This document shows positions 9,612-20,774 of a stretch of DNA of 64,000 bases, piece after piece. A program made the position numbers and the translations under genes. The stretch lies in the NCBI RefSeq assembly GCF_017356245.1, contig NZ_JAFMZZ010000001.1, positions 1,377,130 through 1,441,129 of the forward strand, in the 5' to 3' direction. How positions within the stretch are numbered: position 1 is the first letter of the stretch; the number at the start of each line of letters is the position of its first letter. The notes below the pieces were generated by a model. That model did no database searches and was not told the origin of the DNA. It saw only the letters and a list, made by a program, of their open reading frames with translations. Source of the DNA: Bordetella petrii (lineage in GTDB: Bacteria > Pseudomonadota > Gammaproteobacteria > Burkholderiales > Burkholderiaceae_B).

Positions 9612-10852
9612 TTGCCGGCGGGCTGGCCCGCGGGCAGCACCCGCCGGGTCGCCCGCCAGAACAGCAGCGCCGCCAGGCTGACCGCGGCGCCCAGCAGGCA
9701 CACGCCCTGCCATCCGGCGCGCGAATACACCGCGGTAGTGCCGATTGCGCCCAGTCCGCTGCCCACCGCGTAGAACAGCATGTAAAGCCCCACCAGCCGG
9801 CCATGCGCCTCGGGCTGGATGCGAAAAATCAGGCTCTGGTTGGTAACGTGCAAGGCCTGGCCGCCCAGGTCCAGCAATATGATGCCGGCCACCAGCGCCC
9901 ACAGCGACCACTCCATCAGCGACAGCGGCCCCCAGGCCAGCAGCAGCGCCGCCAGCGCCGCGCCGCTGGTGCGCTGGCCGTGGCCCTGGTCCGCCCAGTG
10001 CCCGGCGCGCGCGGCGGCCAGCGCGCCCACGGCCCCCGCCAGGCCGAAGGCGCCAATGGCCGTGTGCGTAAAGCCATAAGGGGGCGCGCTCAAGGGCAGC
10101 ACCAGCGCGCTCCAGAAGATGTTGAATGCCGCGAACATCAGCAGCGCAAGCATGCCTCGCACCTGCAGCACCCGTTCCCGCCGCAGCAGGCCCAGCATCG
10201 AGGCGATCAGGCGCGGATAGCTCATCGAACCGCGGGCCACGGCCAGGGCCGGCAGCCGCCGCCACAGCGGCAGGCCGATCGCCAGCATCAGTATGGCGGC
10301 ACAGAAGTACACGCCGCGCCAGCCGGCCAGATCGCTGACGCCGCCGGCGAATACCCGCGCCAGCAGCAAACCCATGAACACGCCGCCTTGCGCGGCGCCC
10401 ACCACCCGCCCCTGCTCACCGGGCGCCGCGGCGCTGGCCGCGTAGGCAATCAGCCCCTGGGTCATCGCCGTGCCCAGCAGGCCCACACCAAGCATGCCGG
10501 CCAGCAGCCAGGAGGCGGACTGCGCCATGCCCACCGCCACCAGCATCGCCGCCAACGCCACCAATTGCGCCGCCATCAAGCGGCGCCGGTCCACCCGGTC
10601 GCTCAATGGCACCAGCAATAGCAGGGCTAGCGCGCAGCCGGCCTGCGTTGCGGTAACCACGCCGCCGACGGCCGCGTAGCTGATGCCGAAATCGCGCGCC
10701 AGCGCATCCAGCAATGGCTGCGCGTAGTACACATTGGCCACGCTCAGGCCGCTGGCCAGGGCAAACAGCAGCACCAGGCTGCGCGGCATGGCCGCCGGCT
10801 CGGCCGCCTGGCGCGGCGGGGCGGGTGAAATCACAGGGCAAGCGGCTTCCAT
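9608..10852 (-). CDS. MFS transporter, YnfM/AraJ-like drug exporter family
   Basis: Inner-membrane 12-helix major facilitator (414 aa), probably an H+-driven exporter. The conserved loop 2-3 motif appears as [11 protein letters not shown], with the family motif [15 protein letters not shown] in helix 1. A start at 10789 ([11 protein letters not shown]) is also possible and would drop a 21-residue polar leader. Divergent from an HxlR repressor gene with 108 bases between them, a common arrangement for an inducible exporter and its regulator. Substrate unknown. Confidence 0.85.
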   Translation of the reverse strand: MEAACPVISPAPPRQAAEPAAMPRSLVLLFALASGLSVANVYYAQPLLDALARDFGISYAAVGGVVTATQAGCALALLLLVPLSDRVDRRRLMAAQLVALAAMLVAVGMAQSASWLLAGMLGVGLLGTAMTQGLIAYAASAAAPGEQGRVVGAAQGGVFMGLLLARVFAGGVSDLAGWRGVYFCAAILMLAIGLPLWRRLPALAVARGSMSYPRLIASMLGLLRRERVLQVRGMLALLMFAAFNIFWSALVLPLSAPPYGFTHTAIGAFGLAGAVGALAAARAGHWADQGHGQRTSGAALAALLLAWGPLSLMEWSLWALVAGIILLDLGGQALHVTNQSLIFRIQPEAHGRLVGLYMLFYAVGSGLGAIGTTAVYSRAGWQGVCLLGAAVSLAALLFWRATRRVLPAGQPAGN

Positions 10853-10872
10853 TATCCCGATCCATCCAATCT

Positions 10873-10923
10873 AGTTTCAAAACAAAACTGATTGAATGCT
10901 AGGGCATGCAGTTTTAAAATGCA
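10873..10923. promoter_or_regulatory. Divergent MFS/hxlR control region with two palindromic sites
   Basis: Two imperfect dyads flank the centre of the 108-base spacer: AGTTTcaaaacaAAACT (10873-10889) and TGCAgttttaaaaTGCA (10907-10923). Both contain AGTTT/AAACT-type half sites typical of small winged-helix dimers, and the spacer is markedly AT-rich. Likely operators for the HxlR protein acting on both genes; this is inference from position and symmetry. Confidence 0.5.
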
Positions 10924-10960
10924 ACCGATAATCATGGCCCCCCACCCACAAGGAACCCGC

Positions 10961-11407
10961 ATGCCGCGCCGCAAATCCCTGAACAATCAGCCCTGCCCTG
11001 TCGCCCGCAGCGTCGACCTGATCGGCGACCGGTGGTCGCTGCTGATTGTTCGCGACGCCTTCGACGGCATGCGCCGCTTCGGCGATTTCCAGCGCAACCT
11101 GGGCGTGGCTCGCAACATTCTGTCGGATCGCCTGCGCAAGCTGGTGGATGCGGGCATCCTGACGACCCAGACGGCCTCGGACGGCAGCGCCTACCAGGAA
11201 TATGTGCTTACCGCGCAAGGACAAAGCCTGTTTCCTGTCGTGCTGGCATTGCGGCAATGGGGTGAGCAGCACCTGTTCCGGCCCGGCGAGCGCCATTCGG
11301 TGCTGATCGACAGGAACACGGGCAAGCCCGTCCCTTTCATGGCGCCGCGGGCCGGCGACGGCGGCACGCTGGCGCCGGCGTCCACCGAAGTGCGAAAAGT
11401 GCCGTAG
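10961..11407 (+). CDS. HxlR-family transcriptional regulator
   Basis: Small winged-helix regulator (148 aa). The HxlR domain is clear: [23 protein letters not shown], then [29 protein letters not shown]. The start at 10961 has AAGGAACCCGC just upstream; upstream in-frame ATGs at 10892 and 10934 lie in the operator region. The cysteine in PCPV is conserved in redox- or electrophile-sensing members, so the inducer may be a reactive compound. It probably represses the divergent MFS gene. Confidence 0.88.
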   Translation: MPRRKSLNNQPCPVARSVDLIGDRWSLLIVRDAFDGMRRFGDFQRNLGVARNILSDRLRKLVDAGILTTQTASDGSAYQEYVLTAQGQSLFPVVLALRQWGEQHLFRPGERHSVLIDRNTGKPVPFMAPRAGDGGTLAPASTEVRKVP

Positions 11408-11436
11408 CGGGCCGCCGGGCCTGCTGCGGCCCAAAC

Positions 11437-11463
11437 AAAAGGGGCGTCTTGCGACGCCCCTTT
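11437..11463. terminator. Bidirectional terminator between hxlR and lon
   Basis: AAAAGGGGCGTC-TTGC-GACGCCCCTTT: an eight-base-pair GC stem with A and T runs on the two sides, positioned 30 bases after hxlR and 32 bases after the lon stop. It serves both convergent genes. Confidence 0.9.
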
Positions 11464-11494
11464 GCACTGCATGCCCGCGAACGGGCCTGCGGCC

Positions 11495-13951
<2,457 letters not shown>

Positions 13952-14033
13952 AAAGGATTCCTTGGTGAGACTCGGCGTATCGGTACCGGATAGGAGGGGG
14001 ACAGGACCCTTTTATCCGTATAGGTTACGTCTG

Positions 14034-14061
14034 ATATGGGAACGATAGCCGAAAAATCAAG
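14034..14061 (-). promoter_or_regulatory. Sigma-32 (RpoH) type heat-shock promoter of lon
   Basis: Minus strand CTTGATT (14061-14055), 13-base spacer, TCCCATAT (14041-14034). This matches the RpoH consensus CTTGAAA-N11-16-CCCCATNT at 5 of 7 and 7 of 8 positions. It lies about 85 bases upstream of the lon ATG and just inside the clpX terminator. lon is an RpoH target in other proteobacteria. Confidence 0.75.
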
Positions 14062-14090
14062 CCGTCGGCGCCCGGACGGCCGGCCAAGGC

Positions 14091-14120
14091 AAAAAAACCC
14101 GTTACAGAACGGGTTTTTTG
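14091..14120 (-). terminator. Rho-independent terminator after clpX
   Basis: AAAAAAACCCGTT-ACAG-AACGGGTTTTTTG: an eight-base-pair stem with A/T runs on both sides, nine bases beyond the clpX stop. It ends the tig-clpP-clpX transcript before the lon promoter. Confidence 0.9.
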
Positions 14121-14128
14121 CTTTGTTT

Positions 14129-15427
<1,299 letters not shown>

Positions 15428-15534
15428 ATGTGTTTCGTATCTCTGGTGAGAATGCGCCAGCTCTTGGCCGGCCGGCGCATTCAACGCTTACTCGGACGTG
15501 ACGGAACCGCACAGGCCCGGGGTGTTGCCTTCGC

Positions 15535-16188
15535 TTACCCCTCGGAACGGGATGCGAGAACCTTGTCCACCAGACCATACGATACCGCATCTTCGGCCGA
15601 CATGAAGTTGTCACGCTCGGTGTCTACGGCGATGCGCTCGACGGGCTGGCCGGTGTTCTCGGCCAGGATGCGGTTCAGGCGCTCGCGCAGGTCCAGGATC
15701 TCGCGAGCCTGGATCTGGATATCGGAGGCCTGCCCCTGGGCGCCGCCCGACGGCTGGTGGATCATGATGCGCGAGTTGGGCAGCGTGAAACGCTTGCCCT
15801 TCTTGCCCGCGGCCAGCAGGAAAGCCCCCATGCTGGCAGCCAGGCCCGTGCACAGGGTGGAGACGTCGGGCTTGACGAACTGCATGGTGTCGAAGATGGC
15901 CATCCCCGCGTACACCGACCCGCCCGGCGAGTTGATGTACAGCGAGATGTCCTTGTCAGGATTTTCCGATTCCAGGAACAGCAGCTGCGCCACGATCAGG
16001 TTGGCCGTGTTGTCGTTGACCGGGCCGACCAGGAAAATGAGCCGCTCGCGCAGCAGGCGCGAATAGATGTCGTAGGCGCGTTCGCCGCGCCCCGACTGCT
16101 CGATGACCATGGGGATGTAGCCCAGCCCCGTCGGCGTGACCGATGCCCCGCCGTACATTGACGCATAGAAATCGGTAAAACGCTGCAT
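15535..16188 (-). CDS. clpP: ClpP, proteolytic subunit
   Basis: Self-compartmentalised serine protease, 217 aa. The catalytic triad is visible as S119 ([11 protein letters not shown]), H144 (MIHQPSGG) and D193 ([12 protein letters not shown]). The short N-terminal stretch before YIPMVIEQ is probably a cleaved propeptide. Only four bases separate it from the tig stop, so it is co-transcribed and coupled with tig. Confidence 0.97.
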   Translation of the reverse strand: MQRFTDFYASMYGGASVTPTGLGYIPMVIEQSGRGERAYDIYSRLLRERLIFLVGPVNDNTANLIVAQLLFLESENPDKDISLYINSPGGSVYAGMAIFDTMQFVKPDVSTLCTGLAASMGAFLLAAGKKGKRFTLPNSRIMIHQPSGGAQGQASDIQIQAREILDLRERLNRILAENTGQPVERIAVDTERDNFMSAEDAVSYGLVDKVLASRSEG

Positions 16189-16192
16189 ATGC

Positions 16193-17503
16193 TTACGCCA
16201 TCCCCATCAGCTGATCGAAAGGCACCTGCTCTTCGGTGACCTTGGACTTGTCGAGCACGTGCTGCACCACGTTGTCTTCGAGCACGATGGCTTCGATTTC
16301 GGCGCGGCGCTGGCGGTCGGTAAGGTAGTAGCTGACCACCTGGGCAGGCTGCTCGTAGTTTTGCGCGAACTCTTCGATGCGGGCGCGCACCTGTTCGGGC
16401 TTGGCCTGCAGTTGCGCCTGCTTGACCAGCTCGGACACCAGCAGGCCCAGGCGCACGCGGCGCTCGGACTCGGTGGAGAAGGCTTCGGCGGGAATGGGCA
16501 CCGACTCGGCGTTGGGCACGCCGCGCTGCTTGAGCTCTTCGCGGGCAGCCTGGACGCGGTTCTGCACGTCGCTGTCGACCAGGGCCTTGGGCACGTCGAA
16601 CTTGCCGGCCTCGACCAGGGCGTCCATGACGCTGGCCTTGGTGCGGCCCTGCGTGCGGGCCTTGGCTTCGCGCTCGATGTTGGCGCGGATGTCGGCCTTG
16701 AGCTTTTCGACGTCGCCTTCGGCCTGGCCGAGCGACTTGGCGAATTCGGCGTTGACTTCGGGCAGCACGCCTTCGGCGACTTCTTTGACGGTGATGGTGA
16801 ATTCGGCGGTCTTGCCGGCGACTTCCTTGCCTTGGTAGTCGTCGGGGAACTTGAGCGGGAACACCTTGGTTTCACCGGCCTTCAGGCCGCTGGCGGCGGC
16901 TTCGAACTCGGGCAGCATGCGGCCCTGACCCAGCACGAACGGGAAGTTCTCGGCCTTGCCGCCTTCGAAGGGCACGCCGTCGATGGTGCCGGCGAAATCG
17001 AGGGTGACGCGGTCGCCATCCTGGGCGGCGCGGCCTTCGCGGGCTTCGTAGTTGGCGCGCTGCTTGCGCAGCACGTCGAGCGTCTGCTGCACTTCGGCGT
17101 CGGTCACGGCGGTTTCGTAGCGCGTGACGGCCAGCGCGGAGAGGTCGGGCACGGCCACTTCGGGATAGACCTCGAAGGTGGCGGTGAAAGCCAGCGTGTC
17201 GTCCGCGACGCCTTCGGTCTTGGGCTCGAGCGTGGGCGCGCCGGCCACGCGCAGCTTGGCGCCGTCGACGGCCTGTTCAAAGGCACGGCCGACCTGGCCG
17301 TTGATGACGTCGTAGCGGATGCCGGGGCCATGGCTGCGCTCGAGCATGGCCAGCGGCGCCTTGCCGGGACGGAACCCGGGCACTTTGGCCGTGCGGGCAA
17401 CGCGCTTCAGTTGCGCCTGGACTTCCTTTTCGACGTCGGCCACGGAAACCGCCAGATCGACACGGCGTTCCAGGCCAGAGAGGGTTTCAACCACAGGCTG
17501 CAT
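16193..17503 (-). CDS. tig: Trigger factor, ribosome-associated chaperone and prolyl isomerase
   Basis: First chaperone to meet nascent chains at the ribosome exit tunnel. 436 aa. The ribosome-binding signature appears as [18 protein letters not shown] (residues about 42-59), the central FKBP-type isomerase domain begins around [21 protein letters not shown], and the C-terminal chaperone arms are helical and Lys/Glu rich. The start at 17503 ([15 protein letters not shown]) is chosen over an upstream in-frame start whose product is dissimilar to the family. Heads tig-clpP-clpX. Confidence 0.96.
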   Translation of the reverse strand: MQPVVETLSGLERRVDLAVSVADVEKEVQAQLKRVARTAKVPGFRPGKAPLAMLERSHGPGIRYDVINGQVGRAFEQAVDGAKLRVAGAPTLEPKTEGVADDTLAFTATFEVYPEVAVPDLSALAVTRYETAVTDAEVQQTLDVLRKQRANYEAREGRAAQDGDRVTLDFAGTIDGVPFEGGKAENFPFVLGQGRMLPEFEAAASGLKAGETKVFPLKFPDDYQGKEVAGKTAEFTITVKEVAEGVLPEVNAEFAKSLGQAEGDVEKLKADIRANIEREAKARTQGRTKASVMDALVEAGKFDVPKALVDSDVQNRVQAAREELKQRGVPNAESVPIPAEAFSTESERRVRLGLLVSELVKQAQLQAKPEQVRARIEEFAQNYEQPAQVVSYYLTDRQRRAEIEAIVLEDNVVQHVLDKSKVTEEQVPFDQLMGMA

Positions 17504-17579
17504 CAAATTTTCCGAAAGTAAGTGAACGAACAAGTAAACAGCGCATTTTACCGGAAAGTTCAAGGCCCCTGCGCAAGCA

Positions 17580-17617
17580 GGGCGCCGGTCCTGGGGAAGT
17601 CCCCAAGGCCGGCGCCC
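17580..17617 (-). terminator. Large GC hairpin between the M48 protease gene and tig
   Basis: GGGCGCCGG (17580-17588) pairs with CCGGCGCCC (17609-17617), extended inside by CCTGGGG/CCCCAAGG with one bulge. It is a strong stem but has no clear U-tract, lying 20 bases after the protease stop. Probably terminates that gene or stabilises its 3' end. Confidence 0.5.
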
Positions 17618-17637
17618 CGCGGGAACCGCTGCGGCGC

Positions 17638-18393
17638 TTATTTGGCCGCGGCGATCCGGTCTTCGATGTGCTTGGCGCGCTTGGTCGAGGACGGATGGGA
17701 GCTCATCATGTCGCTCTTGCCGCCATCGAGTTCGGCCAGTTTCTGGAATGCCGTGACCAGGCCGCGGGTGTTGAGTTTCCTGGCCTGCAGCATGTCGAAC
17801 GAATAGTCGTCGGCGGCGCTTTCCTGCGATTGCGAGAACTGCGCATTGATGAACTTTTCGGTCAGGTCGCCCAGCTGCGATGCGCTGAGCGCCGCCACCG
17901 CGTTGCCGCCCGCCGCGCCGGCCGCGTCGCGCGCCGCCGAGACGGTGTAGGCCGTCTGCATGGCCTTCTTGGAATGGCCCAGCGCCACGTGGCCGATTTC
18001 GTGGCCGATGACGCCCTGCAGCTCATCGTCGGTCATCATGTCCATCAGGCCGCTGTAGACGCGGATGCAACCATTGGCCATGGCCCAGGCATTGACGTCG
18101 GACGTGATGTAGACCTTGTAGTTGGCCGGCTGGCCGTTGACGGTGCCGCCCAGCGCCTTGGCGAGCTTCTGCAGGCGCGCATCGTACTTGCTGCCGCGCT
18201 TGGCGACTTTTTCCTGCTTGTCGCTTTCCGCGCAAGACTTGTCGGACAAGGTCTTGATATCGGCATCGCTCAGGGTGGCCGCCTGGACGACCTTGCTGCC
18301 CGCGCCGATCAGCCCGCCGATGTCCAGGGCGTGCGACGCAGAATATGGGGCCAGAACCAGGGCGAGCGCGGCCGCGCCGTGACGCATCTTCAT
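17638..18393 (-). CDS. Periplasmic M48-family metalloprotease
   Basis: Zinc protease of the peptidase M48 family (LoiP/YcaL-like size, 251 aa). An N-terminal signal peptide (MKMRHGAAALALVLAPYSASHA) with an Ala-X-Ala-type cleavage site suggests export; there is no lipobox cysteine. The zinc site HEIGH is near residue 132 with the third ligand in ESAADDYSF. A cysteine pair (KSCAE and NGCIR) may form a disulfide. The start at 18393 has GGAGATAACACCA upstream. Role probably envelope protein quality control; substrate unknown. Confidence 0.85.
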   Translation of the reverse strand: MKMRHGAAALALVLAPYSASHALDIGGLIGAGSKVVQAATLSDADIKTLSDKSCAESDKQEKVAKRGSKYDARLQKLAKALGGTVNGQPANYKVYITSDVNAWAMANGCIRVYSGLMDMMTDDELQGVIGHEIGHVALGHSKKAMQTAYTVSAARDAAGAAGGNAVAALSASQLGDLTEKFINAQFSQSQESAADDYSFDMLQARKLNTRGLVTAFQKLAELDGGKSDMMSSHPSSTKRAKHIEDRIAAAK

Positions 18394-18544
18394 TGGTGTT
18401 ATCTCCGATGTACCGCTCGACACGAGCGGGGCGCGGCAATTCTATAGACGCCAGGTGATCAGCCCCCGTTTTTCGTACATAAACTCGCAAATGCGAAATT
18501 TTTTTACATGTTGCCGCCTGTTTTGCAGCGCCAGGACGACAAAA

Positions 18545-18576
18545 CGCCCCCGCCGGCACATGGCCGGCGAGGGCGC
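18545..18576 (-). terminator. GC-rich hairpin after csp gene 1
   Basis: CGCCCCCGCCGGC-ACAT-GGCCGGCGAGGGCG forms a long near-perfect stem about 35 bases beyond the stop of the first csp gene; in the direction of transcription it is followed by TTTTGTCG. Terminator-like. Confidence 0.6.
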
Positions 18577-18609
18577 CACCAAGACGGGACGGCCGGGCTG
18601 GCCGGCGCG

Positions 18610-18816
18610 TCAGGCCGTGACTTTGATGTTCTTGGCGCTGGGGCCCTTGGGACCCTGTCCTACTTCGAACGTCACGCGCTGGTTTTCCTGCAGCGATTTA
18701 TAGCCTTCGCTGCTGATTTCCGAATAATGCGCGAAAAGATCTTTGCTGCCGTCATCAGGCGTGATGAAGCCGTAGCCCTTTTCGGCGTTGAACCACTTGA
18801 CGATGCCTGTTGCCAT
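18610..18816 (-). CDS. Cold-shock protein, CspA family (csp gene 1)
   Basis: 68 aa single cold-shock domain that binds single-stranded RNA/DNA and melts RNA structure. RNP1 is KGYGFITP (residues about 15-22) and RNP2 is LFAHYSEI. The start at 18816 ([14 protein letters not shown]) is set by the domain. It is preceded by a leader of about 125 bases from a clear promoter and lies 246 bases from a second, similar csp gene on the same strand. Each has its own promoter. Confidence 0.93.
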   Translation of the reverse strand: MATGIVKWFNAEKGYGFITPDDGSKDLFAHYSEISSEGYKSLQENQRVTFEVGQGPKGPSAKNIKVTA

Positions 18817-18865
18817 GAATGTGTCCTTCACCTTCGAGTAGCGATTGCTCGCGGGGCGCCAGATG

Positions 18866-18881
18866 ATCAAGGATGGGGACA
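18866..18881 (-). promoter_or_regulatory. Shared leader element, csp gene 1 copy
   Basis: Minus-strand TGTCCCCATCCTTGAT, whose near end is exactly 50 bases upstream of the csp start codon position. A nearly identical element sits at the same distance before csp gene 2 (19316-19330). A conserved leader element suggests post-transcriptional control. Confidence 0.55.
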
Positions 18882-18946
18882 CGCAACTGGGTACCAGTAA
18901 CGGCGACAGGTGTAACGACCGCGTCGCTTGAAGATCTCGCTTGCCC

Positions 18947-18976
18947 AGTGTATGGGGGAATCTCGAAAGTCGTCAA
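18947..18976 (-). promoter_or_regulatory. Promoter of csp gene 1
   Basis: Minus-strand -35 TTGACG (18976-18971) and -10 TACACT (18952-18947) with an 18-base spacer. It predicts a 5' leader of about 125 bases, the long-leader arrangement seen in cold-inducible csp genes. Confidence 0.65.
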
Positions 18977-19022
18977 ACCTTAATAAAACATGCCGCCGGC
19001 CCGGGACAGGCGGCGCGGCAAT

Positions 19023-19050
19023 AAAAAAAGCCCCCGAAGGGGCTTTTTCA
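19023..19050 (-). terminator. Rho-independent terminator of csp gene 2
   Basis: AAAAAAAGCCCC-CGAA-GGGGCTTTTT: GC stem with A/T runs on both sides, about 13 bases beyond the csp gene 2 stop. It separates the two csp transcription units. Confidence 0.92.
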
Positions 19051-19062
19051 AAGAGCCAGGGC

Positions 19063-19266
19063 TTACAGCACCTGGATCTTGGTCGCTTGCGGACCCTTGG
19101 GACCATTCGCCGTCACGAAGCTGACGCGCTGATTCTCTTCCAGGGACTTGAAGCCGTTGGCCTGGATTTCCGAGAAGTGCGCGAACAGATCCTTGCCGCC
19201 CGCTTCCGGGGTGATGAAGCCGTAGCCTTTTTCCGAGTTGAACCACTTAACAACGCCGGTTTCCAT
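19063..19266 (-). CDS. Cold-shock protein, CspA family (csp gene 2)
   Basis: 67 aa cold-shock domain, clearly paralogous to csp gene 1 (shared [37 protein letters not shown]). RNP1 and RNP2 are intact. The start at 19266 ([14 protein letters not shown]) is set by the domain; the upstream frame to 19293 is leader. Promoter, leader element and terminator are its own. Confidence 0.93.
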   Translation of the reverse strand: METGVVKWFNSEKGYGFITPEAGGKDLFAHFSEIQANGFKSLEENQRVSFVTANGPKGPQATKIQVL

Positions 19267-19315
19267 ACTGTATTTCCTAGAGATAATGGGCAAAACGCCC
19301 GGGGGTCACGAATCA

Positions 19316-19330
19316 ATCAAGGAGGGGACA
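19316..19330 (-). promoter_or_regulatory. Shared leader element, csp gene 2 copy
   Basis: Minus-strand TGTCCCCTCCTTGAT, identical to the csp gene 1 copy except for one missing A, and likewise exactly 50 bases upstream of the start codon position. The surrounding leader sequences are otherwise dissimilar. Confidence 0.55.
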
Positions 19331-19403
19331 GTAGAACAATAACTCTGGCCGGAAAAGGCACTGCACTGAACGAAAATCGCAACGCTTGAGATCGTGTGCC
19401 GTC

Positions 19404-19432
19404 ACTATCGTTAGGTTCCCCTCACAAGTCAA
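19404..19432 (-). promoter_or_regulatory. Promoter of csp gene 2
   Basis: Minus-strand -35 TTGACT (19432-19427), 17-base spacer, -10 GATAGT (19409-19404). It predicts a leader of about 130 bases, like that of csp gene 1. Confidence 0.6.
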
Positions 19433-19537
19433 CATAATCCTCAAAAATACGTGCCAATAATGCAACAAAGCGCAACGGCAGCCGGCTGATTCCGGAACTA
19501 TTCGGGCGCGGCGGGGTCTTGCGCGCGCACGGATCGC

Positions 19538-19858
19538 TCAGGAATCGAGCGGCAGGCCCAGCAGATCGAGGGCCGCGTTATAGGCGTCGTCGTGGGCGCA
19601 CAAGAACACGGCCACATCGCCGGGATTGAGGTTTTCCAGCACCTGGTCGACCTGCTCCTGGGCGGTATCGACAGCGTCCACCGCCGTGACATGGATCTCG
19701 GCGCCGGCCTCGACCTTTTCGCGCGGCACGATATCGGCGACGGCTTCCAGGTCGGACACGCCGCTGACCACGTAGGCGTCGACGCGCTCGCCGTCCAGCG
19801 TGGTTTCCAGGGCGACTCCGCCGGCAATGGCGGCGATTTGGCGGCTGATGATTTCCAT
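19538..19858 (-). CDS. Hypothetical protein, 106 aa
   Basis: I do not recognise a family. The product starts MEIISRQIAAIAGG and is acidic and valine-rich, with short alternating hydrophobic stretches (DAYVVSGVSDLEAVAD, DVAVFLCAHDDAYNAALDLLGLPL) that suggest a compact cytoplasmic alpha/beta fold. No signal peptide or membrane span. The ATG at 19858 is preceded by purine-rich AGGATGCCCCGATC. A longer reading to 20674 overlaps two other genes and is spurious. Divergent from the DUF2513-like gene with 113 bases between. Confidence 0.65.
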   Translation of the reverse strand: MEIISRQIAAIAGGVALETTLDGERVDAYVVSGVSDLEAVADIVPREKVEAGAEIHVTAVDAVDTAQEQVDQVLENLNPGDVAVFLCAHDDAYNAALDLLGLPLDS

Positions 19859-19971
19859 GATCGGGGCATCCTTTGGGTGCGCGGGGACGCGACTATAACA
19901 GCCCCGGCCCGGCGGCGCAGGCACTGCTGTTATGGTGTGTACTGGCGATATGAAACCGGAGGGCCATAGCC

Positions 19972-20268
19972 ATGCAACGAGATTTTGATCTGGTGGTAAC
20001 CATACTGGGTGAATTGCGCGACGCCGACACCGCCTCGCTGTCGCGGGCGGACATCGAAGCCGCCGTGCGCGCCAGCATGCCGGATGCGCCGCCGGTGGCC
20101 TTGATTGCGCATCACCTGGACATCCTGGCCGACGCCGGCCTGATCGCGCCGGACGGCAGCCCGGCGGGCGCGGCGTGGCGCCTGACCTGGAAAGGCCACG
20201 ACGCGCTCGACCAGCAGGATGAGGACGAAGACGACGAAGAAGAGGACGAAGACGACGAGGACGATTGA
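19972..20268 (+). CDS. DUF2513-like protein with polyacidic tail
   Basis: 98 aa. The pattern MQRDFDLVVTILGEL...IEAAV...ALIAHHLDILADAGLI...WRLTWKGHDALD matches DUF2513 proteins (RDMDLVRKIL...YHIKLLVEAGLI...LTWEGHDFLD), a winged-helix-like family usually of phage or mobile origin; this match is from memory of the pattern. After residue 78 the chain becomes almost pure Asp/Glu (18 of the last 20 residues). Function unknown; the fold suggests a small DNA-binding or adaptor protein, and the acidic tail could mimic nucleic acid. Confidence 0.7.
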   Translation: MQRDFDLVVTILGELRDADTASLSRADIEAAVRASMPDAPPVALIAHHLDILADAGLIAPDGSPAGAAWRLTWKGHDALDQQDEDEDDEEEDEDDEDD

Positions 20269-20277
20269 AAACGCGGA

Positions 20278-20577
20278 TCAGGCCTGCCCGGCGGATGCGT
20301 GCCGCCGCCGGCGCCACACCTTGCGCGACACCAGGGTGGCGGCGGTGCCGATGACCAGCGAGAACATGAAGGCGGCCACCGCCAGCAAGGCCACGATGTC
20401 GCCCAGCCCGGCGCGGGTCGCCAGGTAGCCGACCACGGCCAGCACGGCCAGCGCCAGGGCGGCCACGCCGGCCAGGCTGCGCCCGATGGCGGCGCAGCGG
20501 CCCAGCAGTGCTCCGCCCACCAGGGCAACCGCGACAATGGCGGCCATGGCCCAGAAGAGGTTCTCGTAATGTTGCAA
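20278..20577 (-). CDS. Hypothetical inner-membrane protein, 99 aa
   Basis: Three predicted membrane spans: about residues 8-26 (AMAAIVAVALVGGALLG), 33-52 (LAGVAALALAVLAVVGYLA) and 58-83 (GDIVALLAVAAFMFSLVIGTAATLV), then a basic cytoplasmic tail KVWRRRRH. No recognisable family. Convergent with the DUF2513-like gene, 9 bases apart. The ATG at 20577 is followed by a short polar N-terminus. Confidence 0.6.
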   Translation of the reverse strand: MQHYENLFWAMAAIVAVALVGGALLGRCAAIGRSLAGVAALALAVLAVVGYLATRAGLGDIVALLAVAAFMFSLVIGTAATLVSRKVWRRRRHASAGQA

Positions 20578-20642
20578 GGCGGCCGTCCGCTAGTGTGCGC
20601 CGGATGGAGCGCCGCCCGCGCTCAGGCGGGGCGGCAGTGAAC

Positions 20643-20729
20643 TGGTGCGAAGGGCGGGACTCGAACCCGCACACCTGTTACGGCGTCAGGACCTAAACCT
20701 GGTGCGTCTACCAATTTCGCCACCTTCGC
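20643..20729 (-). tRNA. tRNA-Leu (anticodon UAG), CCA encoded
   Basis: Minus-strand 5' end GCGAAGG pairs with CCTTCGC; D arm GTGGCGAAATTGGTAGACGC; anticodon loop TTTAGGT with TAG in the centre; variable arm of class II length; T arm GGTTCGAGTCC; discriminator A then CCA at 20645-20643. Reads CUN leucine codons. The outermost anticodon-stem pair appears to be a C-A mismatch. It is divergent from dapC. Confidence 0.95.
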
Positions 20730-20760
20730 AAAGCCAAGCCCGGTATTGTAGCTTGCTTGC

Positions 20761-20766
20761 TAAAAT
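20761..20766 (+). promoter_or_regulatory. Candidate extended -10 promoter of dapC
   Basis: TGC-TAAAAT (extended -10 form) only nine bases before the dapC ATG; no -35 of quality is seen. If used, the transcript would begin at or within two or three bases of the ATG, that is, nearly leaderless. Confidence 0.35.
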
Positions 20767-20774
20767 CGTGCGCC

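Noticed and set aside
17504..17580. RpoH-type promoter upstream of tig
   Set aside because: CTTGAAC is present but no CCCCATNT-like -10 at the right distance.
19859..20730. Integrated mobile element at tRNA-Leu containing the DUF2513-like gene
   Set aside because: No integrase, no direct repeat of the tRNA 3' end and no base-composition shift were found; proximity alone is weak.
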